Shown piece by piece: positions 8,140 through 15,643 of a stretch of 54,569 nucleotides of DNA; within the stretch, counting starts at the first letter, position 1, and every line of letters starts with the position of its first letter. Both the position numbers and the translations under genes were made by a program. Below the pieces are notes generated by a model. The model was given only the letters and a program-made list of their open reading frames with translations, was not told the DNA's origin and did no database searches. This DNA comes from Deltaproteobacteria bacterium (GTDB lineage: Bacteria; Desulfobacterota; Binatia; DP-6): NCBI GenBank assembly GCA_005888095.1, contig VBKF01000127.1, positions 1 to 54,569 of the forward strand. Direction: 5' to 3'.

Positions 8140-8997
8140 TCAGGCGGCGAGCAAGGACTCGAGCGCGGCGAGCAGCCCCGCGGGCGCGTCGGCGGCGGCG
8201 GCGCTCAGCGGATGGCACCACCGCCAGCGCGTGCTCGCGCGGACGACGGGCCGCCCGTCGCCGGCCCGTGCGACGTGCTGGTGAACGTCCAGGCCGTCGG
8301 CGAGCGGCGCAAACCAGGTGGTGGTCTCGAGCCGATCGCCGTAGCGCGCCGGCTCACGGTACTCGAGATCGCCACCTGCCAGCACGGGCACGGTCCCGTC
8401 CGCGACCAGCCGCGCGAGCGGCCAGCCGGCGTGCTCGATCGCGTCGAGCGCCGCCTGCGCGACGAGGTCGAGGTGGACGGCGTTGTTCATGTGCCCGAGG
8501 GAATCCAGCTCGTAGACCCGGACCTGGTGCGTCGCGCGAGCCGGCCGCGCGGGGGGTGGTGGGGCGTGCCAGCCGTCGCGCTCCTGCGGCACGCTCGTCC
8601 CGCCGAAGGCATCCTCCATCTCGGCGGGTACGCGCCGCGGCCGTCCGCTCGCGAGGTCGACGTAGACCCAGTCGGTGCGTGCCACGAGACGGAGCGCGCC
8701 GTCGGCGCCGCGCACCTCGTAACGCCGGCGCGAGCGGACGCGCCGGAAGTCCTCGACCCAGGTGCGGATCTCGAGCTCCTCGCCTGCCGTCGCAGGGCGC
8801 AGCACCGCGAACGTCGAACGGCGGACCAGCCACACGGCACCCGCCGCGGCGTACCACGCCGCATCGAAGCCGGCCGCCGTGCTCGCCTCCACCGCCGCGT
8901 GCGCGAGGTAGCGCAGGTACACGCCAGGGTGCACCCGCCCGAAGGCGTCGAGCTCGTGGTGGCGGACGTTGACGAGGGACGTGTACACGCCGCGCAC
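8140..8997 (-). CDS. Double-hotdog acyl-CoA/acyl-ACP thioesterase
   Basis: About 285 residues with two hotdog domains in tandem. The first starts VNVRHHELDAFGRVHPGVYLRYL, with the H-x-x-x-D-x-x-G-x-V-x-x-x-x-Y signature of 4-hydroxybenzoyl-CoA-type thioesterases. The second starts VRVYELDSLGHMNNAVHLDL (about residue 150). Such proteins hydrolyse acyl thioesters. No ATG is available. The frame offers GTG at 8997 and GTG at 8988; I take 8997, and the true start may be three codons later. It is divergent from the DUF309 gene, with only 69 bases between them. Confidence 0.85.
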   Translation of the reverse strand: MRGVYTSLVNVRHHELDAFGRVHPGVYLRYLAHAAVEASTAAGFDAAWYAAAGAVWLVRRSTFAVLRPATAGEELEIRTWVEDFRRVRSRRRYEVRGADGALRLVARTDWVYVDLASGRPRRVPAEMEDAFGGTSVPQERDGWHAPPPPARPARATHQVRVYELDSLGHMNNAVHLDLVAQAALDAIEHAGWPLARLVADGTVPVLAGGDLEYREPARYGDRLETTTWFAPLADGLDVHQHVARAGDGRPVVRASTRWRWCHPLSAAAADAPAGLLAALESLLAA

Positions 8998-9054
8998 GAC
9001 GCCGGGCTTGCTAGCATACTCCGGGCGGCGTTTACAGGGGACCGGCGCGCGGCT

Positions 9055-9060
9055 AGGAGG
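9055..9060 (+). promoter_or_regulatory. Strong ribosome binding site fixing the GTG start of the DUF309 gene
   Basis: AGGAGG lies six bases before GTG 9067. This decides the start, because the reading frame itself stays open almost 900 bases further upstream, antisense to the thioesterase. Confidence 0.8.
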
Positions 9061-9066
9061 TCCGCC

Positions 9067-9708
9067 GTGGCGACCCGTGGCCTGCCGCTGCCCCTTCGCA
9101 ACGCGCTCGCGGCGCTCGCGATCGCCGCGCTCGAGGACGACGCGGCCGTCGCCGCGCTCGAATGGCTCGCGCGGCCGGCGAGCGAGCCCCCGCCAAGCGC
9201 GAGGCGATGGCTCGCCGACGTGCACCTCGTCGAGCCGTGCGGCGCGACGCTGCTGCCCGTGCATGCGCCGCACGCGGACGCCGCGGCCGCCCACGCGGCG
9301 CGCGCCCTGCGCGCCGCCGCGGCACACCGGGCCATCGCGTCGCCACGGCCCGGCGATTCGATCACGGCAGCCGTCCGGCGGGCCGCAGCGCTCTGGGGGG
9401 AACGGCTCTTCTTCGAGGTGCATGAGGTCCTCGAGGCGGTGTGGAAGACCGCGGCCGGCGAGCCGCGCCAGGCCCTGCAGGGCGTCATCCAGATCGCGGT
9501 CGCGTACCACCATCTCGCGCACGGAAATCTGCGCGGGGCCCGCGCGCTGATGACCGAGGGCCGCGCCCGTCTCGTGAGCGTTCCGGCGAGCGCGCTGTCC
9601 CCGCTCGACGTCCGTGCCCTGATCGAGGCGACCGCGCCCTGGGCCGCCGCGCTCGGCGCGGGCGGTCCCCTGCCACCCGACCCGCCGGCGCTGACGCTGG
9701 CCGGCTGA
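9067..9708 (+). CDS. DUF309-domain protein
   Basis: 213 residues. The C-terminal half carries the DUF309 signature: an LFFEVHEVLEAVWK helix (about residue 115) followed by ALQGVIQIAVAYHHLAHGN, which is the family's conserved H-E-V-L-E and L-Q-G-x-I-Q pattern. The N-terminal 95 residues are Ala-rich and not conserved. The family is of unknown biochemical role; its conserved His/Glu pair could bind metal. The start is a GTG with an excellent Shine-Dalgarno. It converges on the J-domain gene. Confidence 0.85.
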   Translation: MATRGLPLPLRNALAALAIAALEDDAAVAALEWLARPASEPPPSARRWLADVHLVEPCGATLLPVHAPHADAAAAHAARALRAAAAHRAIASPRPGDSITAAVRRAAALWGERLFFEVHEVLEAVWKTAAGEPRQALQGVIQIAVAYHHLAHGNLRGARALMTEGRARLVSVPASALSPLDVRALIEATAPWAAALGAGGPLPPDPPALTLAG

Positions 9709-9730
9709 CCGCAGCCGTCGCGTTCGCGGC

Positions 9731-10546
9731 TCACGCCTCGAGCCGACGCTTCAGCTCCGCGACCGCCGCCAGCTGGTCGCGCCACGAGGCGAGTGTGACG
9801 GCCAAGCGGTCCACCTCGGCGCGCAGCCGGTCGATCTCGGCACGCTCGACGGCCGCCAGCGCGGTCTCGAGCCGGAAGAGCAGCCCACCGATCCCGCCGT
9901 CGTGCTCGAATCGGCTGTCGAGCGCTTCGCGCGCCTGCAGCACCCGGGCTGCGTCCCACAGGAGGGTCGCCGACGTCTGCGACGGCGGCGGAGCGGAAGC
10001 TCGCGGCGCGGGACTCTCGGGCGTCTCTGGTGCCGCCGGCTCGAGTGGGGGGGCGAGGGGCGCGGCGTCGGCCGGCACCACACGCTCGAAGGGGCCGAGT
10101 GCGCGCAGCCAGAACCGCTCGTACTCGGCGCGCCGGACGGGGTCGCGGAGGATCTCGTAGGCCTGCTTCGCCTGCCGGAAGCGGACGCTGTCGCCTCCCA
10201 CGTCGGGATGGGTCGTCCGCGCCACCTCGAGCCAGCGCTGCCGGATCGCGTCGCCCGAGCTGAGCGGCGCAATGCCGAGGATGCGGTACAGGTCCATTCG
10301 ACGGCGCTCGGCCATCGCCCCGAGCAGCACGGCGGCGCGATCGACGACGTAGTCGGGCGTGATTCCTCGCCGGCGCGCGGTGCGGCAGATCTCCGAGTAA
10401 TAGTACGAGCGGCGGGCCCGGGCGGTGTCGACGAGCAGCTCGTAGAGGAAGGCGGCCTCGTCGTCGGGACCGATGAAGAGCTCCTCGATCGCTCCCGCAT
10501 CGAGGATCTTCGCGAGGCCCTCGAGGGCCAGTCGCCGATTGCGCAT
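9731..10546 (-). CDS. J-domain (DnaJ-like) protein with C-terminal coiled coil
   Basis: 271 residues. The J domain lies in the middle (about residues 110-172): DLYRILGIAP at its start, the invariant HPD tripeptide in THPDVGGD, then QAKQAYEILRDPVRRAEYERF. J domains stimulate the ATPase of Hsp70 (DnaK). The first 100 residues are helical without a known domain. A Pro/Ala linker follows the J domain, and the last 60 residues look like a coiled coil. There are no zinc or client-binding domains of classical DnaJ, so it is probably a specialised co-chaperone. The frame continues upstream, but the ATG at 10546 starts the conserved-looking part. Confidence 0.85.
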   Translation of the reverse strand: MRNRRLALEGLAKILDAGAIEELFIGPDDEAAFLYELLVDTARARRSYYYSEICRTARRRGITPDYVVDRAAVLLGAMAERRRMDLYRILGIAPLSSGDAIRQRWLEVARTTHPDVGGDSVRFRQAKQAYEILRDPVRRAEYERFWLRALGPFERVVPADAAPLAPPLEPAAPETPESPAPRASAPPPSQTSATLLWDAARVLQAREALDSRFEHDGGIGGLLFRLETALAAVERAEIDRLRAEVDRLAVTLASWRDQLAAVAELKRRLEA

Positions 10547-10661
10547 GGACACGGCCACCGCGGGCCGGGCTTCTATCAAATCGCCCCGCGGCCCGGAAGA
10601 TGATTCGTGCGCGGCGGCGCCGGTTGCATTCGAAGGGACCTTGGGCGAGACTCGCCGCCCG

Positions 10662-11345
10662 ATGACGAGCCGGGCGCGCGCGACGCTCCTCGCGCTGGCG
10701 ACGATCGCCATCCCTGCGCTCGGCCTCGCGCAGTTCCCGCTCGACCAGCAAGGCCGCCACGGCTTGCGGGACCGCTACAACCAGCCGCAGAACCACCAGA
10801 AGCTCGACGAGAACATCCGGAAGCTGAACGGCGACGACCCCGAGGCGCGTCTGGAGGCCGTGCGGGCGCTCGGCGAGATCAACGAGCCGAAGGCGATCGA
10901 GTATCTGCTGCAAGCCGCGAATGACCCCGACATGCGCATCCGCATCAAGGCGATCGACACGCTCGGCAACGCGCACGCGAAGGAGGCGACCGGTCTGCTC
11001 ATCCAGCAGCTCTTCCTGCGCGGCACCGACCTGCCCACGAAACAGCGCATCCTGGCCGCGCTCGGGAAGATCGGCGACCCGCGCGCGACCGGCCCGATCC
11101 TCGACATCCTGTCGCGCGACATCGACCCGGCCGTGCGCGGCAACGCGATCTTCGCCCTCGGCGAGATCGGCGACCGCGCGGCGCTGTCCGCACTCGAATC
11201 GTTGGCGAAAGACGGCCCCGACGACGTGCTCCGCCGCCTCGCCGTCGAGGCGGCCCGGAAGATCCGCGACCGCCCGGCGCCGGCGGTGGTGCCGCCGGCT
11301 CTGGCCGTCGACCACCGGCCCGCAGAGAACGCCGCAACGCGCTAG
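10662..11345 (+). CDS. Secreted HEAT-repeat protein
   Basis: 227 residues. Residues 1-22 are a signal peptide ending in GLAQ. From about residue 55 there are at least four HEAT/PBS-lyase-like repeats (ARLEAVRALGEINEPKAIEYL, IRIKAIDTLGNAHAKEATGLL, ILAALGKIGDPRATGPILDIL, VRGNAIFALGEIGDRAALSAL), a scaffold for protein binding. It probably acts in the periplasm. Its TAG stop (11343-11345) lies inside the CTAG that begins fold-back element copy 1. It is divergent from the J-domain gene. Confidence 0.85.
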   Translation: MTSRARATLLALATIAIPALGLAQFPLDQQGRHGLRDRYNQPQNHQKLDENIRKLNGDDPEARLEAVRALGEINEPKAIEYLLQAANDPDMRIRIKAIDTLGNAHAKEATGLLIQQLFLRGTDLPTKQRILAALGKIGDPRATGPILDILSRDIDPAVRGNAIFALGEIGDRAALSALESLAKDGPDDVLRRLAVEAARKIRDRPAPAVVPPALAVDHRPAENAATR

Positions 11346-11650
11346 GAGCGCGACCCAAGACTTCTTGGGTCGCGGGCACGGACGCGAGCATGTGGCGCTC
11401 GCGGCATGCGCGACCGCCGTGCCGCGGCTGGCGAAGCCAGCGCGGCAGAACGCACACGCGCCGTTCCAGAGGTCTCGCGGCGCTCATGCGTACCGGTTGG
11501 CGATTGGGCCGGTCTGCGGCGGCCGTGGAAACGCGCGTGTTCGTCTGCCGCGCTGGCTTCGCCAGCCGCGGCAGGACAGTCGAGCGTGATCCCGACGGAA
11601 CACCCTCGCGTCCGGTTCGCGACCCAAGATGTCTTGGGTCGCGCTCCTAG
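11342..11650. mobile_element. 309-bp fold-back element with CTAG ends, copy 1
   Basis: Non-coding, nearly palindromic DNA. Each end is CTAG followed by GAGCGCGACCCAAGA, then a short loop and TCTTGGGTCGCG, so each end is itself a perfect 11-bp hairpin (GCGACCCAAGA/TCTTGGGTCGC). Further in, each arm carries a copy of a GC-rich block with the hairpin GCTGGC-GAA-GCCAGC (about 11427-11441, and as its complement about 11552-11566). The arms of roughly 130 bases can pair with each other. Copy 2 at 34089-34397 has the same length and about 14 differences, all internal. The size, terminal inverted repeats and possible CTAG target duplication resemble a MITE; no transposase is present. Its ends supply the TAG stops of the HEAT gene on the left and the ribbon-helix-helix gene on the right. 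Confidence 0.9.
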
Positions 11651-11847
11651 CCGCCCGAGCGTGGGGCGTGCCCGTGGAGGTACTCGCGCAGCGCTTCGGT
11701 GATGAACGTCCGCAGCAGGCGCTCGTCGTGCAGACACTGCAGGCGGACGCGCCGCCACAGGTGCCGCGGCACGCGCGCATTCAGGTTGACGAGCGTCTCG
11801 GTCGACTCCGCCTCTGCGGAACCATGCGCGTGGCGGTGTTCCATCAT
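11647..11847 (-). CDS. Ribbon-helix-helix-like small protein
   Basis: 66 residues. After a His/Glu-rich start, ETLVNLNARVPRHLWRRVRL would be the beta-strand and first helix, and LLRTFITEALREYL the second helix, as in Arc/MetJ-type antitoxins and regulators. The ATG at 11847 (a second ATG follows at 11844) has an AGAGGG ribosome site upstream. No toxin gene is adjacent. Its TAG stop overlaps the right CTAG end of the fold-back element. Function as a DNA-binding regulator is inferred. Confidence 0.65.
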   Translation of the reverse strand: MMEHRHAHGSAEAESTETLVNLNARVPRHLWRRVRLQCLHDERLLRTFITEALREYLHGHAPRSGG

Positions 11848-11920
11848 CGTGTCACCCTCTCCGAGGATCAGCGCCGGTTGTCCGAGGTCCCTGCAGCACG
11901 CTAAGCTCTCACCCCTGCGC

Positions 11921-12004
11921 GCCGAGGTGGCGGAACTGGCAGACGCAGAGGACTCAAAATCCTCCGCCCGCAAGGGCTTAGGGGTTCGATTCCCCTCCTC
12001 GGCA
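11921..12004 (+). tRNA. tRNA-Leu, anticodon CAA
   Basis: 84 bases folding as a class II tRNA. The acceptor stem GCCGAGG pairs with CCTCGGC, the anticodon stem GAGGA/TCCTC encloses loop CTCAAAA (CAA at 11955-11957), there is a long variable arm (GCCCGCAAGGGC), and the T arm is GGGGTTCGATTCCCC. The discriminator is A73, as in Leu tRNAs. CCA is not encoded. Confidence 0.97.
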
Positions 12005-12013
12005 CTCGCCACC

Positions 12014-12388
12014 TCATGTGAGCGCAGCCGGGTTCCAGTACTCGCGCCAGGCGGCGATGCGGCCGTCGCGCATCTCGGCGACGCTCATGCCGCGCCATTC
12101 GACCTGCCCGCCGCCGCCGCGCCGCTCGATCGCGATGCGCCACTCCGCCAGCACGACGTCCCCCCACACCGCGAGATGCTCGAGGTCGAAACGCACCGGG
12201 CGTCCCGTCGCGAGCGAGCGGCCCACCAGCTCGGCGAACGCGTCGCGACCGCGGAGCGGCTCGGGGTGCAGCGGCGACTGGAAGGTCATGTCCTCGGTCC
12301 ACAACGCCAGGTAGCCGTCCAGGTCCGCGTCGAGCCACGCACGACGCCTGCGCTCGAACAGCGTCACAGCATCCTCGTGACTCAACAT
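12014..12388 (-). CDS. SnoaL-like/NTF2-fold protein
   Basis: 124 residues with the cone-shaped NTF2 fold pattern: a helical start (AVTLFERRRRAWLDADLDGYLALWTEDM), then FQSPLHPEPLRGRDAFAELV, and three C-terminal strands with VEWRGMSVAEMRDGRIAAWREYW. The family includes small cyclases, isomerases and ligand carriers. No catalytic residue can be singled out with confidence. It overlaps no other gene and ends 10 bases after tRNA-Leu on the opposite strand. Confidence 0.85.
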   Translation of the reverse strand: MLSHEDAVTLFERRRRAWLDADLDGYLALWTEDMTFQSPLHPEPLRGRDAFAELVGRSLATGRPVRFDLEHLAVWGDVVLAEWRIAIERRGGGGQVEWRGMSVAEMRDGRIAAWREYWNPAALT

Positions 12389-12446
12389 GGGATTTGGCTA
12401 GCACGTTGCGAGCCCACCGCCCATCCCACCGAAAGATCCCGCTACC

Positions 12447-12695
12447 TCAGTGCGAGCCGGAAACGCGCGCGGATGGTGCCGGAGCGCTCTCCCGCATGAC
12501 GGTGCGCAGCAGCCGCTCCATGAACCCGACCTGAACGTTGAGGGCCATGATCTCGTCCGCGAGGCGCGACCACGCATCGGCGGCGGCGGACCGCGGATCG
12601 TCCGGCCGCAGTGCGGGCAGCTGCTCGGCGGCCTCCACGACGGCCTCCGAGGCGAGCTTCACGTGAATCGCGAGCTCGAGAAATCTGTCGACCAC
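12447..12695 (-). CDS. Small helical protein of unknown function
   Basis: 82 residues, entirely helical by composition (FLELAIHVKLASEAVVEAAE, WSRLADEIMALNVQVGFMER), with a short Ser/Ala tail. It looks like a small coiled-coil or four-helix dimer. The GTG at 12695 is chosen because a strong ribosome site (GGGGGAG) lies six bases upstream. No family recognised. Confidence 0.55.
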   Translation of the reverse strand: MVDRFLELAIHVKLASEAVVEAAEQLPALRPDDPRSAAADAWSRLADEIMALNVQVGFMERLLRTVMRESAPAPSARVSGSH

Positions 12696-12701
12696 GGCGT
12701 G

Positions 12702-12708
12702 CTCCCCC
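12702..12708 (-). promoter_or_regulatory. Ribosome binding site deciding the GTG start at 12695
   Basis: On the minus strand GGGGGAG lies six bases before GTG 12695. The frame continues upstream to an ATG, but that segment (Gly/Arg/Asp-rich) is not protein-like. Confidence 0.6.
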
Positions 12709-12826
12709 ACTTCGCGGCGGGCCAATAGCAAGCCCGGGAGCCGATCGCCACCGAAGCGAGAAAAGCGGAACCCGTCGCCGTCACCTTTGGACGCATCGCG
12801 TGTTGCGCGACCGCGGGGCGGATGCG

Positions 12827-13129
12827 ATGACACCACCGAGACACGGGCGAATCCTGATGCGCGGCGCGCTGCTGGCGGTGGTCACCCTGCTGCTCTGGGG
12901 CGCATTTGCACCAGCGAGCGCGCGCGTGCGCGTGTTCGTGGGCGGTGTCTTCGGGGCGCCGGCCCCGTATCCATACTGGGCGCCCTACCCGTACCCTTAC
13001 TACTACCCGCCCTACCCGTACGTGGATTACTCCGTGCCGCCTCCGGGCTGGGAGGCCGGACACTGGGAATGGCGCCGCGACGCCTGGGGCCGGGGAGTCT
13101 GGGTGTGGGTACCCGGGCATCTGCGGTAG
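12827..13129 (+). CDS. Secreted Pro/Tyr-rich small protein
   Basis: 100 residues from ATG 12827; an internal ATG at 12857 is an alternative. The segment MRGALLAVVTLLLWGAFAPASA is a signal peptide, followed by a Pro/Tyr-rich stretch (PYPYYYPPYPY) and a Trp-rich C-terminus (GHWEWRR, WVWVPGH). The tail resembles YXWGXW-type motifs of small envelope proteins. First gene of a three-gene operon of secreted or envelope proteins. Function unknown. Confidence 0.7.
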   Translation: MTPPRHGRILMRGALLAVVTLLLWGAFAPASARVRVFVGGVFGAPAPYPYWAPYPYPYYYPPYPYVDYSVPPPGWEAGHWEWRRDAWGRGVWVWVPGHLR

Positions 13130-13137
13130 CATAGATC

Positions 13138-13491
13138 ATGATCGCTTCCCGCCACCCGCGCCGCTCGACCTTCGCAGCCGTGGCTTCAATGCTCCTTGCC
13201 GCCACCGTCGCCGTGGCGCAGCCGCCGCCCGCACCGCCCTATCCGCCCGCTCCGCCGCCGCGCACCGCGCCCCCGGCCCCGCCGCCGCGGCGCTACCCAC
13301 CGCCCGCGGTCGTCGAGTCGGCTCCCCCGCCGCTCTCTCCTGCGATGCGCGTCATCTACGCCCCGTTCTATGTCGCGGGTCTCGTGATCCGCTACGGCGT
13401 CTACTATGTCATCGTCGCCCCCCTCGAGGTTTTCGGGCGAGCGCTCAACTACGGCGTCGAGGGCGGGGTCTCGAAGGGAGACGATCGATGA
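13138..13491 (+). CDS. Proline-rich envelope protein with C-terminal hydrophobic segment
   Basis: 117 residues: signal peptide 1-28 (ending AVAQ), a proline-rich spacer (29-66) that may span the cell wall, then a hydrophobic segment (MRVIYAPFYVAGLVIRYGVY and VIVAPLEVFG) that could be a membrane hairpin. It begins 8 bases after the first gene of the operon and overlaps the PEGA gene by four bases (ATGA), so the two are translationally coupled. No family known to me. Confidence 0.65.
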   Translation: MIASRHPRRSTFAAVASMLLAATVAVAQPPPAPPYPPAPPPRTAPPAPPPRRYPPPAVVESAPPPLSPAMRVIYAPFYVAGLVIRYGVYYVIVAPLEVFGRALNYGVEGGVSKGDDR

Positions 13492-14123
13492 GGCGGCTGC
13501 TCGTCATGAGCGTCGCGCTCGCCGTCGCCATGTTCGCACCGGCGGCGGCCGCGATGCGCGGAGGGGGCGGGCACGGCATGCACGGCGGGGCGGCACGAGG
13601 CGGGATGCCCGGCGCGGGGCGCGGCTTCGCCGGCCCCCGGGGTGCGGCCCCCGGCTGGCACGGGCCGTGGCGGCACGGGCATCCTCACTCGCATGTCTTC
13701 TTCGGATTCGGCTTCCCGTTCTTCGCCGACCCGTTCTTCTACCCGTACTACGTGCCGTACCCGGCGTACGCGTATCCCCCGCCGCCGCCTCCGGAGGAAC
13801 CGGGCTACGAGGAGCCCAGCACTGAGGCCCCGGGCGCCGAGGCGCCCCCGGTAGAGGAGGAGCAGCCCGAGGCGGAAGACGCCGAGCGCGCCAGCTATGG
13901 GCTCGTGCAGCTGAAGGGCGTCCCCGAGGGCGCGTCGGTCGATCTCGACGGGCGGTTCTGGCTGAAGGCCGAGCGCCTCGAGAGCCGCTGGCTCGCGTTG
14001 CCGCGCGGGCCGCACACGCTCACCGTGCGTGTCGAAGGGCATGAGCCGGCGGAGCGGCGCGTCGACGTCGAGTCCGGGAAGACGCAGGTCGTCCGCTTCG
14101 GTCCGTTCGAGCGCACCGCCTGA
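13488..14123 (+). CDS. Secreted PEGA-domain protein with Gly/His- and Tyr/Pro-rich N-terminus
   Basis: 211 residues. A signal peptide (about 1-22) is followed by a Gly/His/Met-rich segment (GGGGHGMHGG, WRHGHPHSH) that could bind metal, an aromatic FGFGFPFFADPFFYPYYVPY stretch, a Pro/Glu-rich linker, and a C-terminal PEGA domain of about 70 residues. Its signature is VQLKGVPEGASVDLDG, with LPRGPHTLTVRVEGHEPAERRV further on. PEGA domains occur on surface proteins and are thought to mediate protein interactions. Last gene of the secreted operon. Confidence 0.8.
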   Translation: MRRLLVMSVALAVAMFAPAAAAMRGGGGHGMHGGAARGGMPGAGRGFAGPRGAAPGWHGPWRHGHPHSHVFFGFGFPFFADPFFYPYYVPYPAYAYPPPPPPEEPGYEEPSTEAPGAEAPPVEEEQPEAEDAERASYGLVQLKGVPEGASVDLDGRFWLKAERLESRWLALPRGPHTLTVRVEGHEPAERRVDVESGKTQVVRFGPFERTA

Positions 14124-14165
14124 CGAGCCTTTCGTCGTCTCGGTCCCTTTGCTATCGTCGGCGGC

Positions 14166-14495
14166 ATGGCTGACCTGTTGGCAGTTTCCGACGACTCGTT
14201 CGAGCAGGAGGTGCTGCAGAGCTCCGCTCCCGTGCTCATCGACTTCTGGGCCCCTTGGTGCGCGCCGTGCCGGGCGATCGCGCCGGTCGTCGAGGAGATC
14301 GCACGCGAGTTCTCGGGCAAGCTGAAGGTCGTGAAGATGAACGTGGACGACAACCCTCGCACGCCGTCGCGCTACGGTGTGCGCGGCATCCCGAACCTGA
14401 TCCTCTTCCAGGCCGGCGAGGTGAAGGAGCAGATCATCGGCGCCGTGCCGAAGGCGCAGCTGGTCAAGGCGATCGGAAAAGTCGTCCCAGCGTAG
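14166..14495 (+). CDS. trxA: Thioredoxin
   Basis: 109 residues, the full thioredoxin length. The redox motif WCAPC (residues 32-36, the catalytic pair being C33/C36) replaces the more common WCGPC, the conserved cis-proline is in RGIPNLILF, and DFWAPW precedes the active site. It reduces disulfides in cytoplasmic proteins using thioredoxin reductase. ATG start. The gene lies alone, 42 bases after the PEGA gene, and converges on rodA. Confidence 0.95.
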   Translation: MADLLAVSDDSFEQEVLQSSAPVLIDFWAPWCAPCRAIAPVVEEIAREFSGKLKVVKMNVDDNPRTPSRYGVRGIPNLILFQAGEVKEQIIGAVPKAQLVKAIGKVVPA

Positions 14496-14542
14496 CGCCA
14501 CGCGAGGCCACCGTCGTTCGCGAGAACGGGTCCCGGCCCCGC

Positions 14543-15643
14543 TCAGAAGAAGAAGCGGCGCATCGAGACGTTCATCACCAGGCCGATACCGGCCAGCAGG
14601 CAGAGCAAGGACGACCCGCCGTAGCTGAAGAAGGGCAGCGGGATGCCAACGACGGGCAGCAGGCCCGTCGTCATCCCGACGTTGATCACGACCTGCCAGA
14701 AGACGATCGCCATCAGGCCGAGCGCGAGCAGCACGCCGAAGCGGTCCCGGGCGCGTGACGCGATCACCAGCCCGCGCAGGACGAGCCCGAGATAGAGGGC
14801 CATGAGCACGATCGCGCCGACGAACCCCCACTCCTCGGCGAACACCGAGAAGATGAAGTCGGTGTGCTGCTCTGGCAGGAAGTTCAGATGGTTCTGCGTC
14901 CCGCGCAGGAACCCCTTGCCCCACACGAGCCCGGAGCCCACCGCGATCTTCGACTGAATCACGTGGTACCCGGCTCCGAGCGGGTCCAGGTCGGGGTTCA
15001 GGAACGTCAGGATGCGGCGTTGCTGGTACGTCTTCAGGTGTCGCCAGAGAAGGGGCGCCAGCACGCCGACCGGCGCCGTGACGGCGGCGAGCCAGCGGAG
15101 CTGCACCCCGCCGAGCACGAGCATGGTGAGCGACACGACGCCGAGGACGGCGACCGTCCCGAGGTCCGGCTGGGCCAGGATCGCCGCGGCCGGGAACGCG
15201 GTCAGCACCAGCGGGACGACCAGCTCCCGGATCCCGAGGCGTGCCCCGGGGGTGCGGGAGAAGTGCCGGGCCAGCACCAACACCAAGGCCAGCTTCATGA
15301 ACTCCGAGGGTTGGATCGACGCCGGCCCGACCCGGATCCAGCGGCGCGACCCGCCGCCGATCCGGCCGAGCACCGGCACCGCGAGCACGGCGAGCAGCAC
15401 CAAGAGGTAGATGAAGTAGGCCGAGCGGTCGAGCCGGCGGTAGTCGAACGCCAGCACGGCCAGCATCACCGCGACACTGGCTGCCAGCCACGCCAGCTGG
15501 CGGACGGCCAGGGGCGACCAGCCCGCGGCGCCCGGGGCGTGGGTTGCGCTGTAGACCGTCGTCACGCCGAGTGCGGAGACGGCGAGGGAGAGGAGCGGGA
15601 GAACCCATTCGAAGTGGGTGAGGAGTCTCCGGTCAAATTTCAT
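14543..15643 (-). CDS. rodA: RodA, peptidoglycan polymerase of the elongasome
   Basis: 366 residues of the SEDS family with about ten membrane segments. Hallmarks are GGGSRRWIRVGPASIQPSEFMKLA (about residues 95-118), QPDLGT, a large loop with LPEQHTDFIFSVFAEEWGF, and the C-terminal FFSYGGSSLL motif. RodA polymerises lipid II into glycan strands with PBP2 as its partner transpeptidase. Its start overlaps the mrdA stop by four bases (ATGA), so the two partners are translationally coupled. Confidence 0.97.
   Translation of the reverse strand: MKFDRRLLTHFEWVLPLLSLAVSALGVTTVYSATHAPGAAGWSPLAVRQLAWLAASVAVMLAVLAFDYRRLDRSAYFIYLLVLLAVLAVPVLGRIGGGSRRWIRVGPASIQPSEFMKLALVLVLARHFSRTPGARLGIRELVVPLVLTAFPAAAILAQPDLGTVAVLGVVSLTMLVLGGVQLRWLAAVTAPVGVLAPLLWRHLKTYQQRRILTFLNPDLDPLGAGYHVIQSKIAVGSGLVWGKGFLRGTQNHLNFLPEQHTDFIFSVFAEEWGFVGAIVLMALYLGLVLRGLVIASRARDRFGVLLALGLMAIVFWQVVINVGMTTGLLPVVGIPLPFFSYGGSSLLCLLAGIGLVMNVSMRRFFF

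Noticed and set aside
11342..11758. Minus-strand open frame through element copy 1, and a similar frame through copy 2, as a transposase or element-encoded peptide
   Set aside because: The frames are low-complexity and Arg/Ala-rich, extend from neighbouring genes, and do not begin within the element; the element looks non-coding.
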